Shown here piece by piece: positions 33,820 through 42,796 of a stretch of DNA of 64,000 bases. The notes below the pieces were generated by a model. The model was not told the origin of the DNA, ran no database searches, and saw nothing but the letters and a program-made list of their open reading frames with translations. Numbering within the stretch: position 1 is the first letter of the stretch; each line of letters starts with the position of its first letter. A program made the position numbers and the translations under genes. The DNA is from an uncultured Cytophagales bacterium (GTDB lineage Bacteria; Bacteroidota; Bacteroidia; Cytophagales; Thermoflexibacteraceae): the NCBI GenBank assembly GCA_938039675.1, contig CALHUI010000002.1, positions 62,001-126,000 on the forward strand, given 5' to 3'.

Positions 33820-34599
33820 CTATCGTCCGGTAAACTTTGCCTCGCGCTTCTCTAAGAATGCCTGTGTGCCTTCTTTGAAATCGTGTGTTTGGCAGCAGAC
33901 AGCAAAGGCTTCGGCTTCCACTTCGTAGCCGTCTATGGGCAGAAAGGCAGCATCGGCAGCGCGGATGGTTTGTGCAACGGCTACGGGGCCTTTCTTCATA
34001 ATTTTATGTAGAATTTCACGGCTTTTTTCCAAAAGGGCTTCCTGTGAGGTGGTTACATGGTTCACTAAACCCAGTTGCAGGGCTTCGGCGGCGCTAATCA
34101 TATCGGCAGTAAGCATGAGTTCTAGTGCTTTGCCGCGACCAATTAAACGACTGAGGCGCTGCGTACCGCCATAGCCCGGGATAATGCCTAAGTTTACCTC
34201 CGGCTGGCCGAATTTGGCATTTTCAACAGCTACGCGCATGTGGCAAGCCATCGCAAGCTCGCAACCGCCACCCAATGCAAAACCATTTACTGCTGCAATA
34301 ACAGGTTTGCCGCAGGTTTCTATCATGCGGAATATATGCTGTCCTTTTACGGCAAAAGCACGTGCTTGTTCTGCATCTAAATTGGTGATTTCGGAAATGT
34401 CGGCACCTGCTACAAATGCCTTATCGCCGGCACCTGTCAGGATAACGGCGCGTATGGATTCATCGGTTTGCACCAACTGAAAGGCGGCCTCAATTTCCTG
34501 CATCGTGCGGATATTAAGCGCATTGCGCTTTTCAGGACGATTGATGGTGATGGTCAGGATGCCGTTTTCATTCACCAGCAAAAGGTTCTCAAACATCAT
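33820..34599 (-). CDS. enoyl-CoA hydratase/isomerase (crotonase family)
   Basis: A 259-residue crotonase-fold protein. The N-terminal ITINRPEKRNALN is at about residues 17-29 and the oxyanion-hole segments are FVAGADISE (about 63-71) and ALGGGCELAMACHMRVA (about 107-123). The catalytic glutamates of true hydratases fit FGQPEVNLGIIPGYGGTQRL (about 132-151), since both Glu115 (GGGCELA) and Glu136 (QPEVNLG) are present. It probably hydrates crotonyl-CoA or related short-chain substrates. Two ATGs start the frame (34599, 34596). It stands alone, so the pathway (fatty acid or amino acid breakdown) is not fixed by context. Confidence 0.92.
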   Translation of the reverse strand: MMFENLLLVNENGILTITINRPEKRNALNIRTMQEIEAAFQLVQTDESIRAVILTGAGDKAFVAGADISEITNLDAEQARAFAVKGQHIFRMIETCGKPVIAAVNGFALGGGCELAMACHMRVAVENAKFGQPEVNLGIIPGYGGTQRLSRLIGRGKALELMLTADMISAAEALQLGLVNHVTTSQEALLEKSREILHKIMKKGPVAVAQTIRAADAAFLPIDGYEVEAEAFAVCCQTHDFKEGTQAFLEKREAKFTGR

Positions 34600-34669
34600 A
34601 TCAGTAAAAAATCGGTAGTTACGAGCAGCAAGTTATGGATTTGCTTATATTTACCCAAACGAATAAGGT

Positions 34670-35371
34670 ATGGAACTCTCAAACAAGACCGCCCGGGAAA
34701 TTTATTACGAAATAAAAGCCAATCCACAGCGGGCTAAATTTGGTTTTGGTAAGCGCCCTGCCATTGTCAATATTGATTTGCAGCGTGCTTACACCGATAC
34801 GGCAACTTTTAAAACCGCCTACGAAACCGATTTGCGACAAATTGAATACATCAACGAAATTAACCGCATTGCCCGCAGTAAAAATGTCCCTGTTATATTC
34901 ACCTATGTAGCCTATATGGACAGCGGCGAAGATGCAGGCGTATGGGGAACGCGCACCAATACGCCCGATTCGCTGCAAAACATCAAATTCGGTTCAGAGC
35001 GCGCCGAGTTTGACAAACGGTTAGTTGTGGATGCCAAAAGCGATGTGATTTATTGCAAAAAAATGCCTTCGCCGTTTTTTGAAACGCCGCTTGGCTCGTT
35101 GCTGACATGGCATCAGGTAGATACCGTGATTATTACGGGAGGCAGCACTTCGGGCTGCGTGCGTGCTGCAGCTGTGGACAGCCTTTCGCGAGGGTATCGC
35201 ACCATTGTCCCCGAAGAATGTGTGGCCGACAAGCACGAAAGCTATCACTTCGCCAACCTAACCGACATGCTGCTCAAATATGCCGATGTAGAGCCGGTGC
35301 AGGCGGTGATAGACTACTTGAACAGGCTGCCCGTTTTGGAAAAACGCATCAATGAGTTTTTAAATCGCTGA
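34670..35371 (+). CDS. isochorismatase-like cysteine hydrolase
   Basis: A 233-residue hydrolase of the isochorismatase/nicotinamidase superfamily. The catalytic triad is visible: Asp36 (VNIDLQRAY), Lys130 (YCKKMPSPF) and Cys163 (GGSTSGCVRAAAVD), with the cis-peptide region before the cysteine. The phrases SGCVRAAAVDSLSRGY and PEECVADKHESYHFANL are typical of N-carbamoylsarcosine amidase-like members, so an amide or ureido substrate is likely. The next gene is a PuuE-like deacetylase in the same direction, 62 bases away. The pair looks like part of a purine- or amide-nitrogen degradation step, which is inference. Confidence 0.88.
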   Translation: MELSNKTAREIYYEIKANPQRAKFGFGKRPAIVNIDLQRAYTDTATFKTAYETDLRQIEYINEINRIARSKNVPVIFTYVAYMDSGEDAGVWGTRTNTPDSLQNIKFGSERAEFDKRLVVDAKSDVIYCKKMPSPFFETPLGSLLTWHQVDTVIITGGSTSGCVRAAAVDSLSRGYRTIVPEECVADKHESYHFANLTDMLLKYADVEPVQAVIDYLNRLPVLEKRINEFLNR

Positions 35372-35433
35372 TAGTCAAAATACTTAAAACCTCAATCAAT
35401 ATATACCCGTTCACTGCCAATCTTACCGATTTT

Positions 35434-36333
35434 ATGCTACGCGACCCTAAACTGTACAGCTACTGGCCTTACCAAAACCGCCCGAAAATCCGTTGGAAAA
35501 ACGGGTCAAAAATTGCTTTTTGGGTAGCGCCCAATATTGAGTTTTATGAGTTAGACCCGCCGCAAAACCCTATGCGCAAGCCTTGGGCAAGGCCGCATCC
35601 GGATGTGCGCGGCTATTCCATGCGCGACTACGGCAACCGTGTCGGGCATTACCGCATGATGGAGGCGATGGACAAATACGGCGTGCGTGGCAGCGTGTCG
35701 CTGTCGGTAGCCATGTGCCAGCATCACCCTGAAATTATTCAGGCCTGTGTGGAGCGCAATTGGGAATTTTTTTCGCATGGCATCTACAATACGCGTTATA
35801 CCTATGGGATGAGCGAAGAGCAAGAGCGCGCGATTATTCAGGATTCATTCCGAACCGTTCGCGAAGCTACGGGACAAACCATTAAAGGATGGCTTGCACC
35901 TGCACTGACGCATACGGAGCGCACCTTTGACCTGATTGCAGAAGCCGGTATTATCTATACCTGCGATTTGTTTCAGGATGACCAGCCACAGCCGCTGAAA
36001 GTCCGTTCGGGTAAGCTCATTTCCATGCCTTACTCGTTGGAAGTAAACGATGTGATTTGCTACAACAGCTATTTTCACAGCCCGCGCCACTATGCCGACG
36101 TGCTAAAGCGGCAGTTTGATACACTCTATCGTGAAGGCGAAGAAAGCGGTACTGTCATGTGTATTCCGCTTCATGCGTATTTGGTAGGGCATCCGCACCG
36201 CATCAAACCGTTTGAGGAAGCACTTGCTTACATTACTTCGCACCCCGATGTGTGGGTTACTACTGCTGCCGAAATAGCAGAATATTACTACGAACACTAT
36301 TATGATATTGTGCTTCAGGCAATTGAGGCATAA
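35434..36333 (+). CDS. polysaccharide deacetylase family protein, PuuE-like
   Basis: A 299-residue NodB-fold protein. The first catalytic position, normally Asp-Asp in peptidoglycan deacetylases, is replaced by a segment containing Glu (APNIEFYEL, about 29-37). The HG metal/substrate motif FFSHGIYNTRY is at about 112-122. Further family blocks are GWLAPALTHTERTFDL (about 151-166) and, near the end, CIPLHAYLVGHPHRI. This pattern is that of PuuE-type allantoinases and related cyclic-amidase homologues rather than sugar deacetylases. There is no signal peptide, so it acts in the cytosol. Encoded after an amidase-like gene, it may act on a ureide. The exact substrate is unknown. Confidence 0.85.
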   Translation: MLRDPKLYSYWPYQNRPKIRWKNGSKIAFWVAPNIEFYELDPPQNPMRKPWARPHPDVRGYSMRDYGNRVGHYRMMEAMDKYGVRGSVSLSVAMCQHHPEIIQACVERNWEFFSHGIYNTRYTYGMSEEQERAIIQDSFRTVREATGQTIKGWLAPALTHTERTFDLIAEAGIIYTCDLFQDDQPQPLKVRSGKLISMPYSLEVNDVICYNSYFHSPRHYADVLKRQFDTLYREGEESGTVMCIPLHAYLVGHPHRIKPFEEALAYITSHPDVWVTTAAEIAEYYYEHYYDIVLQAIEA

Positions 36334-36335
36334 AA

Positions 36336-36359
36336 AAGGCAGCTCAATCGGGCTGCCTT
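36336..36359 (+). terminator. terminator between convergent genes
   Basis: An 8-bp stem AAGGCAGC/GCTGCCTT with an 8-base loop, flanked by A-run and T-rich sequence. It begins just after the deacetylase stop and serves the DUF4442 gene from the other side. Confidence 0.75.
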
Positions 36360-36364
36360 CGTTT

Positions 36365-36844
36365 TTATTTCTTTTTCGGAATCCAAGCCCAGAGCATTTC
36401 GCAGACAACGGGCTGCTCGCCGCTTTCATCGGTTACGTTAACAGGCACGTAAAGTTCGCCTTTGTGTGTATTGCGAATCTTTTCCTGTTGCTCGGGAGTC
36501 AGCGTAGCAACGGCGCGCATAGCCACTTGCGAGCGCCTCACAAAATCCGATTTGATGGATTTGATGAGTGGAAGGCAGTCATCAGGTACGTTCATACCGA
36601 CAATTATACCTGTTGCGGTTTCTGCCGGCAAAATCATGGCTGCCGCATGAATCTGCCCAATGTGGTTGCCTGTTTTGCGGCGGTTTTTCAGGTACAGAAT
36701 CACCTCATTTTCAGTCAGTTTTTCAAAATGAATACCGGCAGTACCCACTAAGGGAACAGCATGACCGACTGCCCATGAAAGTACACTCTTGGGATATTTA
36801 CTTAAACGTTTGGCATAAGTTGCCAGACGATTGGTTGAAGACAT
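36365..36844 (-). CDS. DUF4442 hotdog-fold protein
   Basis: A 159-residue protein of the hotdog superfamily (thioesterase-like). The central helix block NHIGQIHAAAMILPAETATGIIVG (about 60-83) carries the conserved Asn-His-X-Gly and Glu positions found in DUF4442/PaaI-like proteins. The beta strands IHFEKLTENEVILYLKNRRKTGN and VNVTDESGEQPVVCEMLWAWIP flank it. It may hydrolyse or bind acyl-CoA thioesters; no substrate is implied by context. Single gene, terminator shared with the converging deacetylase gene. Confidence 0.82.
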   Translation of the reverse strand: MSSTNRLATYAKRLSKYPKSVLSWAVGHAVPLVGTAGIHFEKLTENEVILYLKNRRKTGNHIGQIHAAAMILPAETATGIIVGMNVPDDCLPLIKSIKSDFVRRSQVAMRAVATLTPEQQEKIRNTHKGELYVPVNVTDESGEQPVVCEMLWAWIPKKK

Positions 36845-37052
36845 AATACTTCAATCAATTGCTACAAATTTTTTGTGTTCTCTGCGGCAAACTTTTGCGG
36901 TAAAAAAGACCAACCGCAGTGTATGCCGAGGCTCAAATGCAAAATGTATAGCACTGCACCAGCAGCTAATAAAAGCGCAAGAGGTTTTACAAAAAATGTT
37001 TCACGTAAATTACTGAAAGTCAAATGTTTAAACCTGTCATGTTTAAATACAA

Positions 37053-38693
37053 CTACCAGAAAATAATGTACAGCGCGGCAATTGCGCCTGCAATAAGCAT
37101 GGCGCCGATGTTGAAAGTCGGGCTGGTCCGCAAGAGTGCAGCATCGACGGTAATGCCCTTCTGATTGTCTTTGCTGCGGCTGTCCATCAGGCTGATAATG
37201 ATGATGCCGACTGCCAGTACGAGGAAAACAACCCCCATGCGGTCAATGAAGGGCAGGGCAGGCAGCAATTGTTTCAGCAGTGCCGACAGCGGAATGGTCG
37301 TGATAGCTGCAAACAGGGCAGCATTGGCGGTGGTGCGTTTCCAGAAGAACCCAAACAAGAAAATTGCCACAACACCCGGCGATACGAAGCCTGTATATTC
37401 CTGAATGAATTGGAAGGCTTGGTCTAACGCACCCAAGGCTGGTGCAACAATTGCCGCAATGGCAAAAGCAGCAAATGCAACAATGCGTCCCGTTTTTACC
37501 AGATTGGCCTCCGATGCCTTTGGATTGATAAAGTTTTTATACAAATCCATGGTGAAAATAGTAGCAGTACTATTAGCCATAGAGGCAAGTGATGAAACGA
37601 TAGCCGCCGCCAATGCCGCAAAAGCCACGCCTTTGAGTCCTACGGGTAACAGGTTTAGCAATGCGGGATAGGCTTTATCCGACTTTACAATACCCGTTGC
37701 CGCGTCGGTCATGGCGGTGGTGAATGTACCTGCGCCCCCTTCCTGCATTACAACTACGTAGGCTGCAATGCCCGGCACAACAACAATCATAGGCATGAGC
37801 AATTTGAGGAAGCCCGCGAAGATGACACCTTTTTGCGCCTCGTCTAAACTCTTGGCTGCCAGTGCACGTTGTGTAATGTATTGGTTGCAGCCCCAATAGT
37901 TCAGGTTGGCAATCCACATGCCGCCAATGAGTACGCTCAAACCGGGCAAGTCCAAATAAGCATCTTTTTTTCCGCCTGCCCCATCAGGAATCATCATTTG
38001 CCCTTCAGAGAAAATCATGTGGAAATGTTCGGGAGCTTTTTGGCGCAATGCTGCCAGTCCTGCCAATACGTCGCCACCGCCTACCAAGTCAAGGGCGAGG
38101 TAGGTGGTGGCCAGCCCGCCCGTAACAAGAAATACCACTTGTACAACGTCTGTCCATGCCACTGCCATCAGGCCGCCGTAAATGGAATAAACAATGGCAA
38201 GTACCGAAAGCCCGATAACAGCGTAAATCATCGGTACATCCAGCACGGTATGCAGCGTAAGTGCGCCCAGATAAAGCACTGAAGTCAGGTTTACAAACAC
38301 GTAAACCAACAGCCAGAAAACGGCCATTGTCGTCCGCACGCGGCTGTCGTAGCGCGCTTCCAAAAACTGCGGCATGGTGTAGATGCCTGTTTTGAGGAAT
38401 ACGGGCAGAAAGAATTTACCTACTACCAGCAGCGTAGCGGCAGCCATCCACTCATAGGTAGAGATAGCCAAACCCATCGCAAAACCCGACCCCGACATGC
38501 CGATAAACTGCTCGGCAGAGATGTTGGACGCAATCAGCGACGCGCCAATTGCCCACCAAGGCAGCGATTGGCTTGCCAGAAAGTAATCCTTAGAATCTTT
38601 TTCATGCCCCTTTTTTTCGCGGGACACCCACAGACCGATAGCTATAATAGTGATGCAATAGCTGATAAAAACGATGTAATCAAGTTTTGTCAT
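37053..38693 (-). CDS. sodium/solute symporter (SSS family, SGLT-like)
   Basis: A 546-residue inner-membrane symporter of the LeuT-fold SSS family with about 14 membrane helices. The N-terminus (YFLASQSLPWWAIGASLIASNISAEQFIGMSGSG) and the NYWGCNQYITQRALAAKSL motif (about 273-291) follow sodium-sugar cotransporters of the vSGLT type. The sodium-site serine/alanine helix (FAALAAAIVSSLASMANSTATIFT) is intact. Sugar or a related polyol is the likely cargo, which is inference from the family. A TATATTTG box (38772-38765) lies upstream. It stands between the heme locus and the DUF4442 gene and is unlikely to belong to either. Confidence 0.9.
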   Translation of the reverse strand: MTKLDYIVFISYCITIIAIGLWVSREKKGHEKDSKDYFLASQSLPWWAIGASLIASNISAEQFIGMSGSGFAMGLAISTYEWMAAATLLVVGKFFLPVFLKTGIYTMPQFLEARYDSRVRTTMAVFWLLVYVFVNLTSVLYLGALTLHTVLDVPMIYAVIGLSVLAIVYSIYGGLMAVAWTDVVQVVFLVTGGLATTYLALDLVGGGDVLAGLAALRQKAPEHFHMIFSEGQMMIPDGAGGKKDAYLDLPGLSVLIGGMWIANLNYWGCNQYITQRALAAKSLDEAQKGVIFAGFLKLLMPMIVVVPGIAAYVVVMQEGGAGTFTTAMTDAATGIVKSDKAYPALLNLLPVGLKGVAFAALAAAIVSSLASMANSTATIFTMDLYKNFINPKASEANLVKTGRIVAFAAFAIAAIVAPALGALDQAFQFIQEYTGFVSPGVVAIFLFGFFWKRTTANAALFAAITTIPLSALLKQLLPALPFIDRMGVVFLVLAVGIIIISLMDSRSKDNQKGITVDAALLRTSPTFNIGAMLIAGAIAALYIIFW

Positions 38694-38764
38694 AGCATGA
38701 TGTGAAGTTGAAACGTTTTTTCATTTCTGTACTTCACAACAATACGAACTTTTCATTTGGCAGG

Positions 38765-38772
38765 CAAATATA
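38765..38772 (-). promoter_or_regulatory. -7 element of the SSS symporter gene
   Basis: On the minus strand TATATTTG (38772-38765), 71 bases before the start codon. A TTTG at 38799-38796 is 23 bases upstream, longer than the usual 19-20. Confidence 0.4.
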
Positions 38773-38826
38773 GTTACCATGAGTACACAAGAATACAAAC
38801 GGCTTTTGTACTTATGGTGAGTAATA

Positions 38827-39864
38827 TTATACATACAGCGGCCCGGCTTCCTGCGCCACAATATCGCGCCAGAGTTGCTGTTCAGGAATACCGGGCTTGC
38901 GCTTGCCAAACATGAGGATGATGTTTTGCCCTTTGTGGTCGTATAGCTCAATGCCTGTAACGATACCGTCTTCGGTGGGTTTGCGTACTACCCACGCTGA
39001 GGCGACGGCTTCGTCTTTCAGGTGTAGATTAAATTCGGGGTCAAGTACGTTGAACCAACCGTTCATCGGCACGATGTTGCGTGCAAGCCCCGTATGGATT
39101 TGAATGCAGCCGCGATTACCCGCAAAAATCATAATCGGGCACTGCTGTTCTGATACGGCAGCGAATACCCGCTTGACCTGCTCAAAGGAAATTTCCCATG
39201 CGTATCCATCGGGGGCTAAGCGCAGCCCTTGCGTGCGGCTGACTTTATACTTTCTCAGCATTCCGAAAAATTCGTGTGTGTCTTTCATGTTTAGCCATGC
39301 CTTGCGGAATCCGACGATGTCAATCGTTTCATCGGGTTGCGGGGCTTCGGGTGCGGCGTAGGTGCTTGTTTCCATCGGTGCGTAGGGGGCTGCGGCACGG
39401 TATTTTTCTGCCAATGCTTCAAATGCTTCGCGGTTACTTTTTTCGTTCAGGTAAATTTTATGGACTGCCTCACCGCTTTTGTCAAAAAATTGCAGGCTGA
39501 GGCGTTCATTTTCATTCACGGCAAAACCAAAAGCCCAGTGCATCATAAACAGGCGCAGGTCAATATCGTCGCCCAGTACCAACCCGACGTGGTTATCAAA
39601 GGACACTTGTTCATAAATGCCTTTGCGCTCATGCACAACGTGGTCGTTGCGGGTAAGTGCCATCACGTAGCCCAATGAGGGCACATCTTTGAGTATTTCG
39701 CGGAAATCACCTTGCAGGCGGATGGCAGTTTCGCCAATGCCGCAGGCAACCAATTCGGCTTCGCTTACTCCTAATTGCTTCGCCGCTTCGCGAATGCGGA
39801 CTTTCGGATGTTCAGCCTTGAAGGCTTCGTAGCGTTCTTTGAGGGTTTTAAGAAAGGTTTGCAT
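38827..39864 (-). CDS. hmuS: hemin-degrading factor HmuS/HemS
   Basis: A 345-residue cytosolic heme-handling protein of the HmuS/HemS/ChuS family that accepts imported heme and, in several homologues, opens the porphyrin ring. The two-domain duplication is visible: RIREAAKQLGVSEAELVACGIG opens domain 1 (about 23-44) and QGDFREILKDVPSLGYVMALTRNDHVVHERKG follows. MNGWFNVLDPEFNLHLK and AWVVRKPTEDGIVTGIELYDHKGQNI belong to domain 2. Full length. It is the last gene of the leftward heme import operon, 117 bases after hmuV. Confidence 0.92.
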   Translation of the reverse strand: MQTFLKTLKERYEAFKAEHPKVRIREAAKQLGVSEAELVACGIGETAIRLQGDFREILKDVPSLGYVMALTRNDHVVHERKGIYEQVSFDNHVGLVLGDDIDLRLFMMHWAFGFAVNENERLSLQFFDKSGEAVHKIYLNEKSNREAFEALAEKYRAAAPYAPMETSTYAAPEAPQPDETIDIVGFRKAWLNMKDTHEFFGMLRKYKVSRTQGLRLAPDGYAWEISFEQVKRVFAAVSEQQCPIMIFAGNRGCIQIHTGLARNIVPMNGWFNVLDPEFNLHLKDEAVASAWVVRKPTEDGIVTGIELYDHKGQNIILMFGKRKPGIPEQQLWRDIVAQEAGPLYV

Positions 39865-39981
39865 AACGTTTGAAGGGTTTTTAAATGATGAATGATGATG
39901 GAATCTTAGGGAATGTCAGCATAGGCGGCTTGCACGGATAAATGCGGAAGTTGATAAAGGAAAAAACAGCGCAAATCCGTG

Positions 39982-40833
39982 TTATCCACCAACAATCTGC
40001 GTTCTAACAGATGTTGCACATGCCTGCCTGCGCACATTCACGATGAATGGGCAGCCCAACTCAGGATGCTGCATCAGGTTGACCTCCACGCCAAACACGC
40101 GATGGATATTTTCGCAAGTCATGACCTCTTGCGGGCTGCCTGCCGCTATGACCTTACCTTTTTTGAGCATAATCAGATGGTCGGCGTATTGTGCGGCAAG
40201 ATTCAAATCGTGCAGGACTGCCACCACGCAATAGCCTTTTTGTGCCAATCGGCGGGCAAGGTCTAAGGTGTGATATTGATGCAGCAGGTCTAAACCCGTA
40301 ATCGGTTCGTCCAGAAATAAATATTTGGGCGTAGCAATAGGCATTTGCGGGGCTTGCATTTCGCTGCGGTCGGTAATTTGTGCCAGCACACGCGCCAACT
40401 GCACGCGCTGTTGTTCACCGCCGGAAAGCGTTTGATATGTCCTGCCTTTCAAATGCTGCGTATCTGTCTGTTGCATGGCAAAATCAACAATTGCACGGTC
40501 GGTCGGGGTCGGATGCCCGTTGAAATGCGGATAGCGTCCCATTAGTACCAATTCTTCGCATACAAATGGCAGAGAAAGTTGCTGTTGTTGCGAAAGCACG
40601 GCACGCATTTGTGCCATTTGCATTGCCGAAAAACTGTTCAACGGCTTGCCGTGAAAATACACGCTGCCCTGCTGCAAGGGATAGTCGCGGCAAAGCACTT
40701 TGAGCAAGGTAGATTTACCCGCACCGTTAGCACCGACAATGGCGGTGAAAGCACCCATTTGCGCTTCCAGCGAAACATCGGACAGCAACTGTTTTGTCCC
40801 GATTCGGTAGCTGAGATGTGAAACCTGAATCAT
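39982..40833 (-). CDS. hmuV: heme ABC transporter ATP-binding protein
   Basis: A 283-residue ATPase of the FecCD/BtuCD class importer. Walker A is GANGAGKST (about 34-42), the signature TLSGGEQQRVQLAR (about 135-148), Walker B KYLFLDEPITGLD (about 170-182), and the switch histidine is in VVAVLHDLNLAAQYAD. All catalytic residues are present. The start overlaps the end of hmuU by four bases (ATG inside the stop region), showing translational coupling. It energises import of heme across the inner membrane. Confidence 0.93.
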   Translation of the reverse strand: MIQVSHLSYRIGTKQLLSDVSLEAQMGAFTAIVGANGAGKSTLLKVLCRDYPLQQGSVYFHGKPLNSFSAMQMAQMRAVLSQQQQLSLPFVCEELVLMGRYPHFNGHPTPTDRAIVDFAMQQTDTQHLKGRTYQTLSGGEQQRVQLARVLAQITDRSEMQAPQMPIATPKYLFLDEPITGLDLLHQYHTLDLARRLAQKGYCVVAVLHDLNLAAQYADHLIMLKKGKVIAAGSPQEVMTCENIHRVFGVEVNLMQHPELGCPFIVNVRRQACATSVRTQIVGG

Positions 40834-41870
40834 ATGGTGGTCATGCGGTGTTTTTCTTTTATCAGAATCCAGAGGAAAAAGGGCGTACCAAGCATCGCAG
40901 TGATGATGCCGATGGGTAATTCGGAAGGTGCAACCGCCGTGCGCGAAATCAAATCGGACGCAGTCAGGACGGCAGCACCCAGCAGCACCGAAGCGGGCAG
41001 AATCAGTTTATGGTCTGCCCCTGCAAACAGTCGCAGCAGGTGTGGAATCACCAGCCCGATAAAGCCGATGGTTCCGGCAACGGCAACAGATGTACCCACT
41101 GCCATGGTTGCCCACAAAATGACCTGCCGTTTGAGCGATTTGACGTTAATACCCAGATAAGCCGCCTCACTTTCGCCTAATGCCAGCGCATTGAGGGCTT
41201 TTGAGAGGCGCGGCAGTGCAATCATCGGCAGCAGCATGAACGGCGCGACGGCGGCTACGCTTTCCCAACTTGCCCCGCCCAAACTGCCCAAACCCCAGAA
41301 TACGATGCTGCGCAATTGCGCGTCGGTGGCGGTATAGGTCAGTAGCCCCGTAAGTGCCCCCGCAAGTGCGTTAATGGCAATGCCTGCCAGCAACATGGTA
41401 GCGACAACGGCTTTGCCGCCCGTTTTGGAAAGTCGGTAAACGGTCAGCGTAGTTATCACCGCACCGCCAAAGGCAAAGACCGACAGCGCATAGAAACCCA
41501 GCAACCCCGAAAGCGCGGTAAATACTTTGATTTCCAGCACAATCATCACCACTGCAAAAAGTGAGGCTCCGGCAGAAACGCCAATCAGTCCGGGGTCTGC
41601 CAGTGGGTTGCGGAACAAGCCTTGCATGGAAGCCCCTGCCACTGCCAATGAAGCCCCTACCAATACGCCCAATAACACACGCGGTAGGCGGATAATCCAA
41701 AATACAGCCTCTTGCTGCGGCTCAAACCCGGCAGCTTCGCCGCCAAAGCGATAGCTGACGATTGCCAACAGTTCGCGCCCGCTGATAGCTACCGCCCCGA
41801 TGCAAACCGAGCAAACGACTACTGCCAACAATAAGGCAATCAGTACCGAAATAATAAGCGTTTGTTTCAT
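40830..41870 (-). CDS. hmuU: heme ABC transporter permease (FecCD family)
   Basis: A 346-residue inner-membrane permease with about ten helices. Family signatures are LPRVLLGVLVGASLAVAGASMQGLFRNPLADPGLIGVSAGASL (about 59-101), GESEAAYLGINVK (the loop contacting the ATPase, about 232-244) and IGFIGLVIPHLLRLFAGADHK (about 270-290). It works as a dimer with HmuV and receives heme from HmuT. It starts two bases after the hmuT stop and overlaps hmuV at its end. The heme specificity comes from context (hmuS, hmuY), since this family also carries B12 and siderophores. Confidence 0.92.
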   Translation of the reverse strand: MKQTLIISVLIALLLAVVVCSVCIGAVAISGRELLAIVSYRFGGEAAGFEPQQEAVFWIIRLPRVLLGVLVGASLAVAGASMQGLFRNPLADPGLIGVSAGASLFAVVMIVLEIKVFTALSGLLGFYALSVFAFGGAVITTLTVYRLSKTGGKAVVATMLLAGIAINALAGALTGLLTYTATDAQLRSIVFWGLGSLGGASWESVAAVAPFMLLPMIALPRLSKALNALALGESEAAYLGINVKSLKRQVILWATMAVGTSVAVAGTIGFIGLVIPHLLRLFAGADHKLILPASVLLGAAVLTASDLISRTAVAPSELPIGIITAMLGTPFFLWILIKEKHRMTTI

Positions 41871-41872
41871 GG

Positions 41873-42712
41873 TCAGCGGATTTTATCGGCTAATTCCTGT
41901 AAGGCTTTGCCCAATCGGGGGCTGAATCCGGTGAGCAGTTGCCCGTCCATTTCCACAATTTTGCGGTTTTTGCCTGCATTGGTCTGGGCGATGCCCTGTA
42001 TCTGCAAAAGCCCGTTGATGCCGCCCAGACTTTGCAAACCGCTGGTAAACAGCAAAATGACATCAGGATTAGCGAGCAGCAGCGACTCTGCGGTAAGCGG
42101 TTTGAAGTCCGTGAAGTCATTGGCGGCATTTTGCCCGCCTGCCAGTTCTATGGCCTGCGCTACGCTTGTGTTTTTGCCCGCTACCATCAGCGAACCCGCG
42201 CCGCGAGCGTAGATGAACAGTACTTTTTTGCGGGTAGCAGGTTTTTTAAGTGCGGCTACTTCTTTGCCCACACGCTCAGCGATGCTGTTGCCCTGTGCCG
42301 CCAAACTGAAATCTGCCGCTACCTGCCGGATGAGTTTTTGCGTGCCTTGCAGTGAGTGTTCGGGTTCGTAGAGCAACACTTTCACGTTGGCTGTTTTGAG
42401 TTGCTGTTCCAATCCAGGCGGTAATTGGCTGCGGATGCCGACAAAAACTGTCGGGCGAAGTGCCAGAATACCCTCTGCCGAAATATTGCGGTTATGCCCA
42501 ATCTTCGGCACTTTTTCTAAGCTTTCGGGGTAGGTGCTGGTTACGTCCACGCCTGCCAGATTCTTTTCCAGCCCTATCTCACATAAAATTTCACTGATTG
42601 TACCGCTTGCCGATACAATTCTTTCCGTATTTGTCTGCGCCTGCATCAGGGTAGCAAAGCAGGTGAACAGCAGCAGTTGAAGGATTAATTGACGCATAGT
42701 CTTTTCTGTCAT
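41873..42712 (-). CDS. hmuT: heme ABC transporter substrate-binding protein
   Basis: A 279-residue periplasmic binding protein of the FecB/BtuF/HmuT class. A signal peptide follows Met6 (MRQLILQLLLFTCFATLMQA), so Met6 (42697) is an equally good start. The mature domain opens RIVSASGTISEILCEIGLEKNLAGVDVTSTYPESLEKVPKIGH, the standard pattern of this class. The tyrosine in VTSTYPES is at the position of the heme-ligand tyrosine of HmuT/ShuT-type proteins. It is first in the leftward hmuTUVS operon, whose promoter carries a Fur-like dyad. Confidence 0.9.
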   Translation of the reverse strand: MTEKTMRQLILQLLLFTCFATLMQAQTNTERIVSASGTISEILCEIGLEKNLAGVDVTSTYPESLEKVPKIGHNRNISAEGILALRPTVFVGIRSQLPPGLEQQLKTANVKVLLYEPEHSLQGTQKLIRQVAADFSLAAQGNSIAERVGKEVAALKKPATRKKVLFIYARGAGSLMVAGKNTSVAQAIELAGGQNAANDFTDFKPLTAESLLLANPDVILLFTSGLQSLGGINGLLQIQGIAQTNAGKNRKIVEMDGQLLTGFSPRLGKALQELADKIR

Positions 42713-42731
42713 GGATGATTTTTCGGATATG

Positions 42732-42763
42732 CAAAGATTTAATTTATTTAGACTAATTCCAAA
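42732..42763 (-). promoter_or_regulatory. promoter of hmuTUVS
   Basis: On the minus strand TTTG (42763-42760), 20 bases, AATCTTTG (42739-42732), one base off TAnnTTTG. The -33 lies inside dyad 1. The hmuT start is 19 bases after the -7. Confidence 0.65.
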
Positions 42764-42764
42764 T
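42746..42764. promoter_or_regulatory. Fur-family-like operator, dyad 1
   Basis: ATTTAGACTAATTCCAAAT is a 19-bp dyad with 14 of 18 positions symmetric. The idealised form, shared with dyad 2, is ATTTAGAATnATTCTAAAT, a 7-1-7 arrangement like Fur/PerR boxes. It overlaps the -33 of the leftward hmuT promoter, so binding would repress it. Repressor identity is inferred. Confidence 0.65.
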
Positions 42765-42777
42765 TATTGCTCAAATT

Positions 42778-42796
42778 ATTTGGAATCATTCTAAAT
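42778..42796. promoter_or_regulatory. Fur-family-like operator, dyad 2
   Basis: ATTTGGAATCATTCTAAAT, 16 of 18 positions symmetric, has its centre 32 bp from dyad 1 (three helical turns). It overlaps the -33 TTTG of the rightward receptor promoter and ends six bases before its -7. The two dyads are mirror images around position 42771. Confidence 0.7.

Noticed and set aside
37015-37052. ATGTTTAAA direct repeat after the SSS gene as a terminator
   Set aside because: Two short direct copies, not an inverted repeat; no stem or T-tract.
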